DNA from: Streptomyces umbrinus
GTDB lineage: Bacteria; Actinomycetota; Actinomycetes; Streptomycetales; Streptomycetaceae
Assembly (NCBI RefSeq): GCF_030817415.1
Contig: NZ_JAUSZI010000002.1
Location: forward strand, 3,782,001-3,846,000
Direction: 5' to 3'
DNA: 64,000 nucleotides
The notes under the pieces were generated by a model. The model was not told the origin of the DNA and did no database searches. It worked only from the letters and a program-made list of their open reading frames with translations. This document shows positions 33,504-43,551 of this stretch, piece by piece. The first letter of the stretch is position 1. Each line of letters opens with the position of its first letter. A program made the position numbers and the translations under genes.

Positions 33504-34274
33504 TCAGGCCCGACTGCCCTGGTCACCCACAAGCGTGCCGATCTTCTCACCCTTGACGGCCCGCGCGATATTGCCCTCGGCCAGAAGCTCGAAGACGAGG
33601 ATCGGGAGCTTGTTGTCGCGGCACAGGGTGATCGCGGTCATGTCGGCGACCTTGAGGTCGCGGGTGATGACCTCGCCGTAGCTGAGCGAGTCGAACTTGA
33701 CCGCTTCGGGGTTGGTCTTCGGGTCGGAGTCGTAGACCCCGTCCACACCGTTCTTGCCCATCAGCAGGGCCTCGGCGTCGATCTCCAGGGCGCGCTGGGC
33801 GGCGGTGGTGTCGGTGGAGAAGTACGGCATGCCCATGCCCGCGCCGAAGATGACCACACGGCCCTTCTCCAGGTGCCGCACGGCCCGCAGCGGGATGTAC
33901 GGCTCGGCGACCTGCCCCATGGTGATGGCGGTCTGCACGCGTGAGTCGATGCCCTCCTTCTCCAGGAAGTCCTGAAGGGCCAGGCAGTTCATGACGGTGC
34001 CGAGCATGCCCATGTAGTCGGAGCGGGCCCGGTCCATGCCGCGCTGCTGGAGTTCGGCGCCGCGGAAGAAGTTGCCGCCGCCGATGACGACGGCGATCTG
34101 GGCACCGCCGCGGACCACCGCGGCGATCTCCCGGGCCATTTTGTGCACCACGTCGGGGTCGACGCCGAGTGCCCCGCCACCGGCGAAAGCCTCGCCGGAA
34201 AGCTTCAGCAGGAAGCGGCCGGCGCCCTTGCCGGTGTCGCTCTTTTCGTCCTTGTCGGCCTTGGTGGTGGTCAT
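33504..34274 (-). CDS. pyrH: UMP kinase
   Basis: Phosphorylates UMP to UDP in pyrimidine nucleotide synthesis; an amino-acid-kinase-fold hexamer. The 256-aa protein starts at ATG 34274 with AGGCGAG upstream. Signatures are [60 protein letters not shown] and the late [21 protein letters not shown] ~20-residue charged N-terminal extension ([16 protein letters not shown]) precedes the core, as in other streptomycetes. The ORF's further upstream extension to 34319 is not supported. It follows tsf, separated by a terminator-like hairpin. Confidence 0.96.
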   Translation of the reverse strand: MTTTKADKDEKSDTGKGAGRFLLKLSGEAFAGGGALGVDPDVVHKMAREIAAVVRGGAQIAVVIGGGNFFRGAELQQRGMDRARSDYMGMLGTVMNCLALQDFLEKEGIDSRVQTAITMGQVAEPYIPLRAVRHLEKGRVVIFGAGMGMPYFSTDTTAAQRALEIDAEALLMGKNGVDGVYDSDPKTNPEAVKFDSLSYGEVITRDLKVADMTAITLCRDNKLPILVFELLAEGNIARAVKGEKIGTLVGDQGSRA

Positions 34275-34313
34275 GGAGATCTCGCCTCTTCTACGTGTCG
34301 CACATACAAAGAA

Positions 34314-34361
34314 GGCCATTGCCGGTGGGGTGTTGGTGGCAACCCATGCGCGGCAATGGCC
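34314..34361 (-). terminator. Hairpin between tsf and pyrH
   Basis: GGCCATTGCCG and CGGCAATGGCC form a perfect 11-bp stem around a 26-base loop, downstream of tsf and 40 bp before the pyrH start. It may attenuate read-through from rpsB-tsf into pyrH. Confidence 0.75.
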
Positions 34362-34472
34362 TCCTCGTCAGATCTGCTGTCGACCGTCACGCGCGCGCGT
34401 GGCGGCATACGCAACCAACACGGACGACTGCTGTCGACCCTATCGGGGTCGCGCGTCGATCGCGGTACGGAC

Positions 34473-35309
34473 TCAGATGCCGACCTTGATGCGTACGAAA
34501 CGCTTCAGGGTGACACCGGCCTCGTCCAGGATCTTCTGGACGGACTTCTTCTGGTCGAGCGCGTACGGCTGACCGAGAAGGGTGGCTTCCTTGAAGAAGC
34601 CGTTGACCCGACCCTCGACGATCTTCGGGAGGGCCGCCTCGGGCTTGCCCTCGGCGCGGGTGGTCTCCTCGGCGACGCGACGCTCGGACTCGACGACCTC
34701 GGCCGGAACGTCCTCACGGGAGAGGTACTTCGGCGCGAAGGCGGCGATGTGCTGCGCGATGCCCTTGGCGAGGTCGGCGTCGGCCTTGTCCAGCTCGACC
34801 AGGACACCGATCTGCGGGGGCAGGTCGGGCATGGTGCGGTGCATGTACGAGCCGACGTAGGCGCCGGAGAACTGCGCGAAGCGGTCCAGGACGATCTTCT
34901 CGCCCAGGTTGGCGTTGGCCTCGTCGACGTACGCCTGGACCGTCTTGCCGGCCTCGATCTCGGACGCGAGCAGCGCCTCGAGGTCGGCCGGGGAGGTCTT
35001 GGTGACGTGCTCGGCGATCGTGTTGGCGACGGCCTGGAACCTCTCGCCCTTGGCGACGAAGTCCGTCTCGCACTTCAGCTCGACCAGGACGCCGGAGGTG
35101 TTGTCGTCGGCGATGATGGAGACCACGGCGCCGTTCTCGGCGGAGCGGCCCTCGCGCTTGGCGACGCCCTTCTGGCCCTTGATGCGCAGCGCCTCGACGG
35201 CCTTGTCGACGTTGCCGTCGGCCTCGTCGAGCGCCTTCTTGCAGTCCATCATGCCGGCGCCGGTGAGCTCACGGAGCTTCTTGACGTCAGCGGCGGTGTA
35301 GTTCGCCAT
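34473..35309 (-). CDS. tsf: Translation elongation factor Ts
   Basis: Guanine-nucleotide exchange factor for EF-Tu. The 278-aa protein shows the N-terminal UBA-like helix pair (MANYTAADVKKLRELTGAGM then MDCKKALDEADGNVDKAVEA), the KGQKGVAKREGRSAENGAVV region, the EF-Tu contact LVELKCETDFVAKGERFQAV with its TDFV motif, and a C-terminal module (LGQPYALDQKKSVQKILDEA). It is longer than some actinobacterial versions but co-linear with them. It lies downstream of rpsB with a 151-bp gap containing a hairpin, the classic rpsB-tsf arrangement. Confidence 0.97.
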   Translation of the reverse strand: MANYTAADVKKLRELTGAGMMDCKKALDEADGNVDKAVEALRIKGQKGVAKREGRSAENGAVVSIIADDNTSGVLVELKCETDFVAKGERFQAVANTIAEHVTKTSPADLEALLASEIEAGKTVQAYVDEANANLGEKIVLDRFAQFSGAYVGSYMHRTMPDLPPQIGVLVELDKADADLAKGIAQHIAAFAPKYLSREDVPAEVVESERRVAEETTRAEGKPEAALPKIVEGRVNGFFKEATLLGQPYALDQKKSVQKILDEAGVTLKRFVRIKVGI

Positions 35310-35403
35310 GATCTGTGAATCTCTTCTCGGAGTTCGAAGTCTCGAAGTCGGCGTCCGCCGCTGATCGGGCGGGCGTCCACCGAAGATCTACGGGCTGGGG
35401 GTG

Positions 35404-35438
35404 AACGGCGGGCGGCGCCCTTGGCACCGCCCGCCGTC
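35404..35438 (-). terminator. Hairpin between rpsB and tsf
   Basis: ACGGCGGGCGGCG and CACCGCCCGCCGT pair around CCCTTGG, just after the rpsB stop. It is a likely attenuator within the rpsB-tsf unit. Confidence 0.8.
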
Positions 35439-35460
35439 ACTCAACCGTGACGCTGGTTCG

Positions 35461-36414
35461 TCAGGCCTGCTCGGCGGCCTCGGCCGGCTTCTCGGCCTCG
35501 GCCTCCTCAGCAGCGGCGGGGGCCTCGGCGACGGGAGCCTCGGGAGCGGCCGGAGCCTCGGCCTCGGCGGCCGCGGGGGCCTCCTCGGCGGCAGGGGCCT
35601 CAGCAGCAGGCGCCTCGGCGGGAGCCTCATCGGCCTTCTTCTCGCCGCCCTCGAGCAGGTCGCGCTCCCACGCGGCGAGCGGCTCGCCCGCGGCCTTGTC
35701 ACCCTCGGCGGCCTTGCCGGCACCGGAACGGGAGATGAGGCCCTCGGCGACCGCGTCGGCGATCACGCGGGTGAGCAGGGTGACGGAGCGGATCGCGTCG
35801 TCGTTGCCCGGGATCTTGTAGTCGACCTCGTCGGGGTCGCAGTTCGTGTCGAGGATGGCGACGACCGGAATGTTGAGCTTCCGGGCCTCACCGACCGCGA
35901 TGTGCTCCTTCTTGGTGTCCACGATCCAGACGGCGCTGGGAACCTTGGACATCTCGCGGATACCACCGAGGGTCTTCTCAAGCTTGGCCTTCTCGCGCGA
36001 GAGCACGAGAAGCTCCTTCTTGGTCAGACCGGACGCGGCGACGTCCTCGAAGTCGATCTGCTCAAGCTCCTTGAGGCGCTGCAGACGCTTGTAGACGGTG
36101 GAGAAGTTGGTGAGCATGCCGCCCAGCCAGCGCTGGTTGACGTAGGGCATGCCGACGCGGGTCGCCTGCTCGGCGATCGCCTCCTGCGCCTGCTTCTTCG
36201 TGCCGACGAACATGACCGTGCCGCCGTGGGCGACGGTCTCCTTGACGAACTCGTAGGCGCGGTCGATGTACGACAGCGACTGGAGCAGGTCGATGATGTA
36301 GATGCCGTTGCGCTCCGTGAAGATGAATCGCTTCATCTTCGGGTTCCAACGACGGGTCTGGTGACCGAAGTGGACGCCGCTTTCCAGCAGCTCCCGCATC
36401 GTGACGACGGCCAT
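35461..36414 (-). CDS. rpsB: 30S ribosomal protein S2
   Basis: Structural protein of the small subunit. The 317-aa product has the S2 core: [76 protein letters not shown] and [20 protein letters not shown]. After about residue 245 comes a ~75-residue Ala/Glu/Pro-rich extension ([20 protein letters not shown]), typical of streptomycetes but absent from E. coli S2 (241 aa). The 282-bp region upstream to the divergent M23 peptidase gene should hold its promoter and leader; no motif was assigned there. Confidence 0.97.
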   Translation of the reverse strand: MAVVTMRELLESGVHFGHQTRRWNPKMKRFIFTERNGIYIIDLLQSLSYIDRAYEFVKETVAHGGTVMFVGTKKQAQEAIAEQATRVGMPYVNQRWLGGMLTNFSTVYKRLQRLKELEQIDFEDVAASGLTKKELLVLSREKAKLEKTLGGIREMSKVPSAVWIVDTKKEHIAVGEARKLNIPVVAILDTNCDPDEVDYKIPGNDDAIRSVTLLTRVIADAVAEGLISRSGAGKAAEGDKAAGEPLAAWERDLLEGGEKKADEAPAEAPAAEAPAAEEAPAAAEAEAPAAPEAPVAEAPAAAEEAEAEKPAEAAEQA

Positions 36415-36696
36415 GGCCGTTCTCCTTGAGTTTCTCGGTTGTGCCGCGCGTGCCGGACGGCACTCGCGCCTGACGCCCGCGATGCGCCTTGCCCGCTAGG
36501 GACCGAGAGGCGCTGACACCGGCTGTTTGAGGGCCTCGTGTCGGGGCGTGCGAAGTCGACCCGGTGACCCGGATCGCCACCAGAAGTGTACGGGACCCAC
36601 GAGGTGCCGGGTGACGCCGCTGTCCACAACCGGCCGGTACTCCACAGATCCTGGCCATGATCCACTTTTTTCCGTCCCGCACGGGACCGTTCTCGC

Positions 36697-37383
36697 ATGC
36701 GAGAAGACCAATCGACGCGTACGTGGCTGACGCTGCTGCCTGCCTTGACCGTGGCCCTGATGGTGGCCGCCGTGGGTGCCTTGGGTGCTGCTCTCCCCAC
36801 GGCGACCGCCCTCGACGGCGGTCCCGGCGGTGGCCCAAGCGGCGGCCCCGGCGGCAGTTCGCCCCCGGCTCCACCCGCCGTCCCGGCTCCACCCGCCGAC
36901 ACACCGGTGCCCGCCGTCGGCCGCGCCTGGCCGGTGGGCCTGCGTCCATCGGTGATACGCGGCTGGGAACCCCCGGCCACCACCTACGGCCGGGGCCATC
37001 GCGGGGTCGACCTCGCCGCGAACCCCGGCACCCCGGTCCGCGCCGTGGCTCCGGGCCGTGTCTCCTTCGCGGGCCGGGTGGCGGGCCGTGGAGTCGTCTC
37101 GGTGGAACTGAACGGCACGGGCGACCCTCCCCTGCGCACGACCTACGAGCCGGTGCGGGCGACGGCGAAGAAGGGCGCGGTGGTGGCGGCGGGCGAGGTG
37201 ATCGGCGTACTGGAACCGACGGGGTCGCACTGTCCGGCGTCCTGCCTGCACTGGGGACTGCGCAGGGCCGACACCTACCTGGATCCCCTGTCCCTGCTCC
37301 CGCCGTGGCTGCTCGGCCGGGGTCCGTCACGGCTGCTGCCGGTCATCGGGGTTCCCGAGTCCGAGGTACGTGCCGTGCCCTAA
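36697..37383 (+). CDS. Secreted M23-family metallopeptidase-like protein
   Basis: A 228-aa exported protein. The N-terminal signal (WLTLLPALTVALMVAAVGAL then GAALPTATA) is followed by a Gly/Pro linker and an LytM/M23 domain (~95-205): GHRGVDLAANPGTPVRAVAP supplies the H-x3-D zinc ligands, and CPASCLHWGLRRADTYLDPL supplies the H-x-H-type region, reading HWG here, so the third ligand may be altered. M23 enzymes cut peptidoglycan cross-bridges; degenerate members instead regulate amidases. Its last 57 bp overlap the convergent F420-type oxidoreductase gene. Confidence 0.85.
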   Translation: MREDQSTRTWLTLLPALTVALMVAAVGALGAALPTATALDGGPGGGPSGGPGGSSPPAPPAVPAPPADTPVPAVGRAWPVGLRPSVIRGWEPPATTYGRGHRGVDLAANPGTPVRAVAPGRVSFAGRVAGRGVVSVELNGTGDPPLRTTYEPVRATAKKGAVVAAGEVIGVLEPTGSHCPASCLHWGLRRADTYLDPLSLLPPWLLGRGPSRLLPVIGVPESEVRAVP

Positions 37384-37839
37384 GCCCTGGCCCTGGCTCA
37401 GGTCCGGCCGACCGCTCGGCGGCACCTCATGGACCGACCGCCGCGACGGGTACCACTCCGCGCCCACCGGACGGCCCGCCATGTTCCAGCTCCAGGAGAC
37501 GGTCGGCGTGATGCGCATGTAGAGCCCCGGGCCGACCATCCCCACACGCTCGACGGGTTCTTCGGCGGTGCCGTAGACCCGTACGCCTCGCGCGATGAAC
37601 GGGTTCAGGGACACCAGATCGTCGATGACGAGGGCCACCTCGTGGTGGCCGGCCCGGATGTTGCGGAACTTGCGGGTCCCGGCGACCGACGAGCCGCTGC
37701 CGCCGACCCAGAAGTGCGTGCCGTCGTACTCGAAGGCGAGCGGGACCACGTCGGGCTGCCGGCCGTCGGGAGACAGCGTCGCGACGCGGGCGAGCGGCTG
37801 TGACCGCATGTAGGCGATCTCTTCATCGGTGAACGACAT
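37327..37839 (-). CDS. PPOX-class F420-dependent oxidoreductase-like flavin/F420 split-barrel protein
   Basis: A 170-aa protein from ATG 37839, with GGAGGTTGTC immediately upstream. The split beta-barrel core is MSFTDEEIAYMRSQPLARVA, TLSPDGRQPDVVPLAFEYDG, KFRNIRAGHHEVALVIDDL and a final TVSWSWNMAG. This pattern is the pyridoxamine-5'-phosphate-oxidase-like family that binds F420 or FMN in actinobacteria. The C-terminal ~25 residues (GQGLGHGTYLGLGNPDD) fall over the M23 gene's 3' end and may not be conserved. Upstream (37840-38033) is a GACACCG/CCGACC-rich repetitive stretch. The substrate is unknown. Confidence 0.85.
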   Translation of the reverse strand: MSFTDEEIAYMRSQPLARVATLSPDGRQPDVVPLAFEYDGTHFWVGGSGSSVAGTRKFRNIRAGHHEVALVIDDLVSLNPFIARGVRVYGTAEEPVERVGMVGPGLYMRITPTVSWSWNMAGRPVGAEWYPSRRSVHEVPPSGRPDLSQGQGLGHGTYLGLGNPDDRQQP

Positions 37840-38033
37840 GACAACCTCCGGGCGGGCGTTTCGAAAGGGGCGCCACCCTCCCAGTGGGAGGGGTCCTCCA
37901 CCCCCATACGAACGGCATCCCACCGAATCGACACCGACCGACACACCTGTAAGGCACCCCGACCGACAGACGCCGGAACGACACCGCCCGTCCGACACCG
38001 GAGGGATCCCGACCCGGCCGACGCAGGAGGTAC

Positions 38034-38615
38034 TCAGCCCTGGACGCCCCGCAGGGCCATCGCCACCGCGGCGTCGGTGATCACATCGGGATCCTCGGCC
38101 GCACCGATCTCGATCCTGCGCACGGCCGCGTCCACGATCCCCTGGAGGAGCATCGCGGCCATCCGGGGCTGCTCGTGGCCGATGTCCCGCAGCGCTTCCA
38201 CGATCATCGCGACGAGTCCGCCGTGAGCCGCGCGGATCTTCTCGCGCGCACCCGCGTCGAGCTCGCTCGCGGAGATCGCCACGACGGCCCGGTGACGCCG
38301 GTCGCCGACGAGGCCGAGCTGCTGGCGGACGTACGCCTCGACCTTGCCCTCGGGCGTCCCGGCCAGCGCCATCGCCGCCTCGACCTCGGCCGCCCATACC
38401 GGGAAGTCGACCTCACAGAGCTCTTCGACGACGGCTGCCCGCGACCGGAAGTACTCGTACACGGAGGACCGCGCCAGACCCGTCCGCTCGGCCAGTGCCG
38501 GGAACGTCAGCGCCTCCGTCCCGCCCTCGGACAGCAGTGACCGTGCCGCGTCCAGCAGGGCGGCTCGCTGCATCGACCGGTGCTCGGCCACGGAGGCCGC
38601 TCGAATCCTTGGCAC
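38034..38615 (-). CDS. TetR-family transcriptional regulator
   Basis: A 193-aa protein with an N-terminal TetR helix-turn-helix (LLDAARSLLSEGGTEALTFP then ALAERTGLARSSVYEYFRSR) and a variable C-terminal ligand domain (VEEALRDIGHEQPRMAAMLL in part). GTG 38615 has GGGAG close upstream. TetR proteins repress nearby genes and are relieved by a small ligand. The most likely target is the split-barrel oxidoreductase 195 bp downstream on the same strand or its own promoter. The ligand is unknown. Confidence 0.9.
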   Translation of the reverse strand: MPRIRAASVAEHRSMQRAALLDAARSLLSEGGTEALTFPALAERTGLARSSVYEYFRSRAAVVEELCEVDFPVWAAEVEAAMALAGTPEGKVEAYVRQQLGLVGDRRHRAVVAISASELDAGAREKIRAAHGGLVAMIVEALRDIGHEQPRMAAMLLQGIVDAAVRRIEIGAAEDPDVITDAAVAMALRGVQG

Positions 38616-38731
38616 GCTCCCACTTTACGGATGCCCCGCCCAAGACGGGAGACTCTCGTCCGTCAGGGCTTGATCCTTGGGCCCCAGGCCGAAAGAAGTC
38701 CCACTTCAGAGGCGTTGCCGAGGAAACGAGG

Positions 38732-39568
38732 TCAGCGTCCGAAGCTCGCCAGCTTGGCGCGGAGCTGGAGGACGGACTTGGTGTGGATCTGGCTGACCCG
38801 GCTCTCCGTCACACCCAGGACGTTGCCGATCTCTGCGAGTGTGAGTCCCTCGTAGTAGTAGAGCGTGACGACGGTCTTCTCGCGCTCGGGCAGCGTGTTG
38901 ATGGCACGTGCCAGGAAGCGCCGCAGTTCCCGGTCCTCGGCGACCTCCACGGGGTTGTCAGCCGCGGTGTCCTCAAGGGTGTCCATCAGGCTCAGCCGGT
39001 CGCCGCCCTCACCGCCGACATGCAGCAGTTCCTCCAGGGCGACCACGTTCGCCAGCGACAACTGGCTGAACACCGCATGCAGTTCGTCAACCGGGATGCC
39101 CATCTCGCCGGCCACCTCGCACTCCGACGGCGTACGCCGCAGCCGTGCCTCCAGCGTCGCGTAGGCCCGCTCGACATTGCGCGCCTTCTGCCGCACGGAA
39201 CGCGGGATCCAGTCCAGCGCCCTCAGCTCGTCGATCATCGCGCCCCGGATCCGCGTGATCGCGTACGTCTCGAACTTGATCTCCCGCTCGATGTCGAACT
39301 TCTCGATGGCGTCGATCAGCCCGAACACACCCGACGAGACGAAGTCCGCCTGCTCCACGTTGGGCGGCAGGCCCACACTCACCCGGCCCGCGACGTACTT
39401 CACCAGCGGCGAGTAGTGGAGGATCAGCTGCTCGCGCAGTCGCTCGTCGCCCGTGGTCTTGTACGACCTCCACAGCTCGTCGAGCGTCGAGGGGGCGGGC
39501 GGCCGCACGCCGCCGCGGGCAGCGGGGGGAACAGCCGCCCGGTCAGACCCGGAGGTGTGCTGGGGCAT
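38732..39568 (-). CDS. whiG: RNA polymerase sigma factor WhiG
   Basis: A sigma-28/FliA-family factor that commits aerial hyphae to sporulation in Streptomyces; it is held inactive by RsiG with c-di-GMP (established knowledge). The 278-aa product starts [12 protein letters not shown] with AAGGCG four bases upstream. Region 2 is [20 protein letters not shown] then [20 protein letters not shown], region 3 [20 protein letters not shown], and region 4 [20 protein letters not shown] then [20 protein letters not shown]. The longer open frame upstream is a shadow of dprA. A 272-bp gap to dprA holds its promoter region. It is monocistronic by layout. Confidence 0.97.
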   Translation of the reverse strand: MPQHTSGSDRAAVPPAARGGVRPPAPSTLDELWRSYKTTGDERLREQLILHYSPLVKYVAGRVSVGLPPNVEQADFVSSGVFGLIDAIEKFDIEREIKFETYAITRIRGAMIDELRALDWIPRSVRQKARNVERAYATLEARLRRTPSECEVAGEMGIPVDELHAVFSQLSLANVVALEELLHVGGEGGDRLSLMDTLEDTAADNPVEVAEDRELRRFLARAINTLPEREKTVVTLYYYEGLTLAEIGNVLGVTESRVSQIHTKSVLQLRAKLASFGR

Positions 39569-39840
39569 TCGTCGCCTTGTGCCGTTCTGCCGTGAACTGG
39601 GGGTGCCTGAGTGAGCTGTCGCTCTGATGTCGAGTTGCCTGTCTGAGTCGGAATCCTCGTGAGCGTAGCGTGACTGGAGCGTCGCAGTGTGCGAAGGGCG
39701 AGGGATCCACCGTGCGCAGATACGTTCCGCTGGGCGCCCCTCAGGGGCACGACCGTCGCCGTGTGTAATCGCCGTGGAGCGCCAACTACGGGAACTGCCA
39801 AGGGTTTCGGGGGGTCGCCCGGACGGCCGAACACTCTCGG

Positions 39841-41052
39841 TCAGCATCGCCCCCGATCCGTGTCGACGGAGATAGTGGCCTGGCGTGTCAACTTCCAGCC
39901 GTCGCCGTGTCGTTCGACGAACCCAAGTGAGCGGAGTTCGTACAGTCTCGCGACCGCGTCGTCCGCCGTCGTGCCGGCGCTCCTGGCGGTGTCCTGCGGC
40001 GATGCGGTCCCATGGGCCGGCAGGGCGGCCAGCACACGGGCGGCGGCGGGGTCCAGGAGGTCGCGCGGCAGCACCGGCCCACGCCTGTCCGGCGCCAGCT
40101 CGCCCATGTCGCAGACCAGCTCCGCCACTTCCGCGGCGTCCGTGACCAGCACCGCGTCCCCGCGCAGCAGTTCGTGCACCCCTGCCGAGAGCGCGCTGGT
40201 GGCCGGGCCCGGTACCCCTATCGCGTACCGGCCCAACCGCTGAGCGGCCCGGGCCGTGACCAGAGCGCCGCTCCGGTACGCCGCCTCGACGACCACCGTG
40301 CCGCGGGTCAACGCCGCGATGACCCTGTTGCGCAGGATGAACCTGCTCGGTGTCGGATGGTCGCCGGGCGGCAACTCGCCCACGACCAGCCCCTGTTCGG
40401 CGATGCGGGTGATCAGTTGTGTGTGCCCGCGCGGATAGGGCCGGTCCACCCCGCAGGCGAGTACGGCGACGGTGGCCCCGCCCGCGCCGAGCGCACCGCG
40501 GTGTGTCGCGCCGTCCACCCCGTAGGCACCCCCGGACACCACGACCCATCCCCGCTCGGCGAGCCCCGCGCCTAGTACGGACGCCATGTGCGCGCCGTAC
40601 TCGGTGCAGGCCCGTGCCCCCACGACCGCCACCGAGCGCAGCGCCCATATCCGCAGGCTGGGCCGCCCTCGCACCCACAGACCGGTGGGCCGCGCGTCCC
40701 CGAGGTCGTCCAGCTGTGCGGGCCATTCGGCGTCCCCCGGGCACACGAACCGCGTCCCGGCGTCCCGTGCCACGGCGAGGTCCCGCTCCGGGTCCGCCCG
40801 CTCGGCCCGGGCCCTCAGCCCCGCCCATCGCTTGTCCGTGACACCCGGCAGCTGCTGCCCGTCTCCAGTGAGCCGCCGGACCACCTCCGCGGCCCCGATC
40901 TCGCGGAGCCACCGTCCGCAGACCTCGTCCCCCGGTTCGACGACGCGGGCGAGGAAGGCCCGGTGGAGCCGCGCGTCGTCCCCACCGTCCCTGCCGTCCC
41001 TGCGGTATTCACTCTCCCCGCTGCCCCCTCCACCGCTGCTGGCCCCGCTCAT
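39841..41052 (-). CDS. dprA: DNA-processing protein DprA
   Basis: Binds incoming single-stranded DNA and loads RecA; a Rossmann-fold protein. The 403-aa product has [56 protein letters not shown] and [20 protein letters not shown], the DprA core, followed by a C-terminal winged helix ([20 protein letters not shown]). The N-terminal region (~25 residues) is Ser/Gly/Asp-rich. ATG 41052 overlaps the TGA of the YifB-type ATPase gene (ATGA), so it is the last gene of a coupled YraN-YifB-DprA unit. Confidence 0.94.
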   Translation of the reverse strand: MSGASSGGGGSGESEYRRDGRDGGDDARLHRAFLARVVEPGDEVCGRWLREIGAAEVVRRLTGDGQQLPGVTDKRWAGLRARAERADPERDLAVARDAGTRFVCPGDAEWPAQLDDLGDARPTGLWVRGRPSLRIWALRSVAVVGARACTEYGAHMASVLGAGLAERGWVVVSGGAYGVDGATHRGALGAGGATVAVLACGVDRPYPRGHTQLITRIAEQGLVVGELPPGDHPTPSRFILRNRVIAALTRGTVVVEAAYRSGALVTARAAQRLGRYAIGVPGPATSALSAGVHELLRGDAVLVTDAAEVAELVCDMGELAPDRRGPVLPRDLLDPAAARVLAALPAHGTASPQDTARSAGTTADDAVARLYELRSLGFVERHGDGWKLTRQATISVDTDRGRC

Positions 41053-42674
41053 GACAGCGCTCCGATCGCCATGGGCACCCCCCGAGGGACGCCGGTGCGC
41101 AGTTGCAGGGCGAGGGCCACGTCCGTCGCGTCGGGCCGGTCGTGTCCCACCAGGTCCGCGACGGTCCAGGCGACGCGCAGGACACGGTCGAGACCGCGTG
41201 CGGTGAGCACGCCGCGCTCCAGACTGCGCTCGGCGTCGTCCATGGCTCCCGGCGAGGCGTACCAACGGCTGCGCAGCTCCCGCCCCGGCACTTCGCTGTT
41301 GGTCCGCCAGGGAGTGTCCGTCAGCCGCGCCGCGGCCCGGTCCCTGGCCGCCCGCACCCGGTCGGCGACCGTCTCGGTGGATTCGCCCCGCGCACCCCGC
41401 TCCGTGAGTTCGGACCGGGTGACGCGGTCCACCTCGACCCGCAGATCGACCCGGTCGAGCAGAGGTCCGGAGAGCCGTGCCTGGTAGCGGCGGATCGCCG
41501 AGGACGGGCACTCGCACAGGCTGTCCCGCTGCGAGAAGCGGCCACACGGGCAGGGGTTCGCCGCGAGCACCATGAGGAACCGGGCAGGGAAGCGCACGAC
41601 TCCGGCGCTGCGCGCGATCACCACGTGCCCCGATTCCAAGGGCTGGCGCAGGGCGTCGAGGGCGTGGCTGCTGAATTCTGGTGTCTCGTCGAGGAAGAGC
41701 ACTCCCCGGTGGGAGAGCGACGCCGCGCCCGGCCGTGCGATTCCCTGGCCGCCTCCCACGAGCGCCTGCATGGTCGCCGAGTGGTGCGGTGCGCAGTAGG
41801 GCGCGACGTCGACCAGGGGCTTGCCCGGTGGCAGCAGGCCCGCGACCGAGTGGACGGCTGTGACCTCCAGGGACTCGCCGCGGCTGAGCCTCGGCAGGAT
41901 GGCCGGAAGTCGCTCGGCCAGCATCGTCTTGCCCGCCCCCGGTGGACCTTCCAGGAACAGGTGGTGTCCGCCGGCCGCGGCGACCTCCACCGCGGTCCGT
42001 GCCGAGTGCTGGCCGACGACGTCGGCGAGGTCGTGCCCGTGGTCGTGCTGCATGGCGCCCATGCTGTGCATGCCCGTGGCCGCGCCCGTCCCCGGCATGC
42101 GCAGGCCCGCGAGCAGCGGATCCGGGCGGCCCTGCTCGTCGGGCTCCTCGTCAGGCACCGGTTCGTCCGTGAGGACGGCGATCAGCTGCCGGAGGCTGCG
42201 GACGCCGAGCACGGACACCCCGGGCACCAGCGAGGCCTCGGCGGCGGCGCATTCCGGCACCACCACCTGCTCGTATCCCGCGTCCGCGGCGGCGAGCACG
42301 GCCGGCAGCACACCTCGGACGGGCCGGACCCGCCCGTCCAGCCCCAGCTCGCCGATCATCACGATGTCGGAGAGCGCCCGTGGGTCGATCCGCTCGGAGG
42401 CTCCCAGCGCCGCACAGGCGATCGCGAGATCGAATCCGCTGCCGCTCTTGGGCACCGAGGCCGGGCTGAGGCCCACCGTGAGCTTCTTCTGCGGCCACTC
42501 GCCGCCGGAGTTGACCACGGCCGCCCGCACCCGGTCCTTGCTCTCCGTCAGGCTCTTGTCGGGCAGGCCGACCAGGGTGAACGCCGCGACCCCGGGCTCC
42601 AGGTCCGCCTGGACCTCGACGACGACGCCCTCCACTCCGACGAGGGCCACCGAGCACGTACGCGCGAATCCCAT
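41049..42674 (-). CDS. YifB/ComM-family Mg-chelatase-like AAA+ ATPase
   Basis: A 541-aa hexameric helicase-like ATPase; ComM promotes branch migration during natural transformation in Proteobacteria. The N-terminal Lon-protease-like domain (VVEVQADLEPGVAAFTLVGL; SKDRVRAAVVNSGGEWPQKK; PASVPKSGSGFDLAIACAAL) is followed by Walker A in LFLEGPPGAGKTMLAERLPA, Walker B in GVLFLDETPEF, the Cys cluster NPCPCGRFSQRDSLCECP, and sensor regions LDRVDLRVEV. ATG 42674 shares one base with the upstream YraN stop and its own stop overlaps dprA. Streptomyces is not known to be naturally competent, so its physiological role is unclear. Confidence 0.93.
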   Translation of the reverse strand: MGFARTCSVALVGVEGVVVEVQADLEPGVAAFTLVGLPDKSLTESKDRVRAAVVNSGGEWPQKKLTVGLSPASVPKSGSGFDLAIACAALGASERIDPRALSDIVMIGELGLDGRVRPVRGVLPAVLAAADAGYEQVVVPECAAAEASLVPGVSVLGVRSLRQLIAVLTDEPVPDEEPDEQGRPDPLLAGLRMPGTGAATGMHSMGAMQHDHGHDLADVVGQHSARTAVEVAAAGGHHLFLEGPPGAGKTMLAERLPAILPRLSRGESLEVTAVHSVAGLLPPGKPLVDVAPYCAPHHSATMQALVGGGQGIARPGAASLSHRGVLFLDETPEFSSHALDALRQPLESGHVVIARSAGVVRFPARFLMVLAANPCPCGRFSQRDSLCECPSSAIRRYQARLSGPLLDRVDLRVEVDRVTRSELTERGARGESTETVADRVRAARDRAAARLTDTPWRTNSEVPGRELRSRWYASPGAMDDAERSLERGVLTARGLDRVLRVAWTVADLVGHDRPDATDVALALQLRTGVPRGVPMAIGALS

Positions 42675-43045
42675 CAGGCCACCCCCCGCACGTGCTCCAC
42701 GACGGCGGCACCGCGGTCGGGCAGCAGGACGCCGACGACGTCGATGCGGACGCCGCCGGGTGGGGCTCCTCCGTGTTCCTGCAGCCATCGCTCGGCGAGG
42801 CCGCGCAGCCGCTGCGCCTTGACGGGGGTGACGGCGGCCATCGGGTGCTCGAAGGTTCCCGTGCGGCGGGTCTTGACCTCGCAGACGACCAGCGCGTCGC
42901 CGTCCCGGGCCACGATGTCGATCTCGCCGGCCCTGCCCGAGCGCCAGTTGCGCTGCAGGACCGTCATTCCCGAATCGGTCAGCCGTCGTACGGCCAGGTC
43001 CTCGCCGTACTTTCCCAGTGCGTTGCGTGCCTTGGACGTCTTCAT
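42674..43045 (-). CDS. YraN/UPF0102-family endonuclease-fold protein
   Basis: A 123-aa protein from ATG 43045, with GGAGGTGG nine bases upstream. The restriction-endonuclease-like core is present: [38 protein letters not shown] with the G-E-I-D-I motif, and [20 protein letters not shown] with the E-V-K motif. Both are the PD-(D/E)XK metal-binding elements. It is typically linked to yifB/dprA or to rnhB/lepB, as here. The biochemical role is unproven in actinobacteria. It heads the coupled three-gene unit with the ATPase and dprA. Confidence 0.92.
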   Translation of the reverse strand: MKTSKARNALGKYGEDLAVRRLTDSGMTVLQRNWRSGRAGEIDIVARDGDALVVCEVKTRRTGTFEHPMAAVTPVKAQRLRGLAERWLQEHGGAPPGGVRIDVVGVLLPDRGAAVVEHVRGVA

Positions 43046-43187
43046 GTGGGCACCACCTCCGGCACCCACACTGAGCCCGCCGCGGCCCGCTAGTGGATCT
43101 TGGTGGACGACCACTCGACTGTGGACAACTCAGTCACCCGCACGAGTGGCCGTCCCCGCCTTCCGGTCGCCCGGCGACCGTGATCCC

Positions 43188-43496
43188 TCAGCTGCTCGGC
43201 AGCTCGAGATCGCTCTTGTTGAGCTCCTCGATGTTCACGTCCTTGAATGTGAGGACGCGTACCTGCTTCACGAACCGAGCGGGCCGGTACATGTCCCACA
43301 CCCAGGCATCCGCCATGGACACCTCGAAAAACACCTCGCCCTGGACCGAGTGCACCTGCATCTCGTAGTCGTTGGTGAGGTAGAAGCGCCGTTCGGTCTC
43401 GATCACGTATTTGAACAGACCGACGACATCGCGGTACTCCCGGTAGAGCTTCAGCTCCATCTCGGTCTCGTACTTCTCGAGGTCCTCGGCGCTCAT
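43188..43496 (-). CDS. DUF2469-family protein
   Basis: A 102-aa protein starting MSAEDLEKYETEMELKLYRE at ATG 43496, with GAAGGGGAAC five bases upstream. It continues VGLFKYVIETERRFYLTNDY and FFEVSMADAWVWDMYRPARF, matching the highly conserved actinobacterial DUF2469 group, small acidic proteins of unknown function nearly always located near yraN, rnhB, lepB and rplS. It has no membrane segment or known catalytic motif. It lies 142 bp upstream of the YraN gene and 55 bp downstream of the Nudix stop. Confidence 0.93.
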   Translation of the reverse strand: MSAEDLEKYETEMELKLYREYRDVVGLFKYVIETERRFYLTNDYEMQVHSVQGEVFFEVSMADAWVWDMYRPARFVKQVRVLTFKDVNIEELNKSDLELPSS

Positions 43497-43551
43497 GGCA
43501 TGTTCCCCTTCAGCCGTGCGTCCCCCTATTGTGCGCCAGCCCCGCGAGCCC

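Noticed and set aside
36415..36696. Ribosomal-protein leader RNA upstream of rpsB
   Set aside because: A leader is expected here, but I could not identify a conserved S2-leader structure, so it is not called.
39569..40912. N-terminal extension of whiG to 726 residues
   Set aside because: The added sequence is a shadow of dprA; WhiG homology and an SD occur at ATG 39568.
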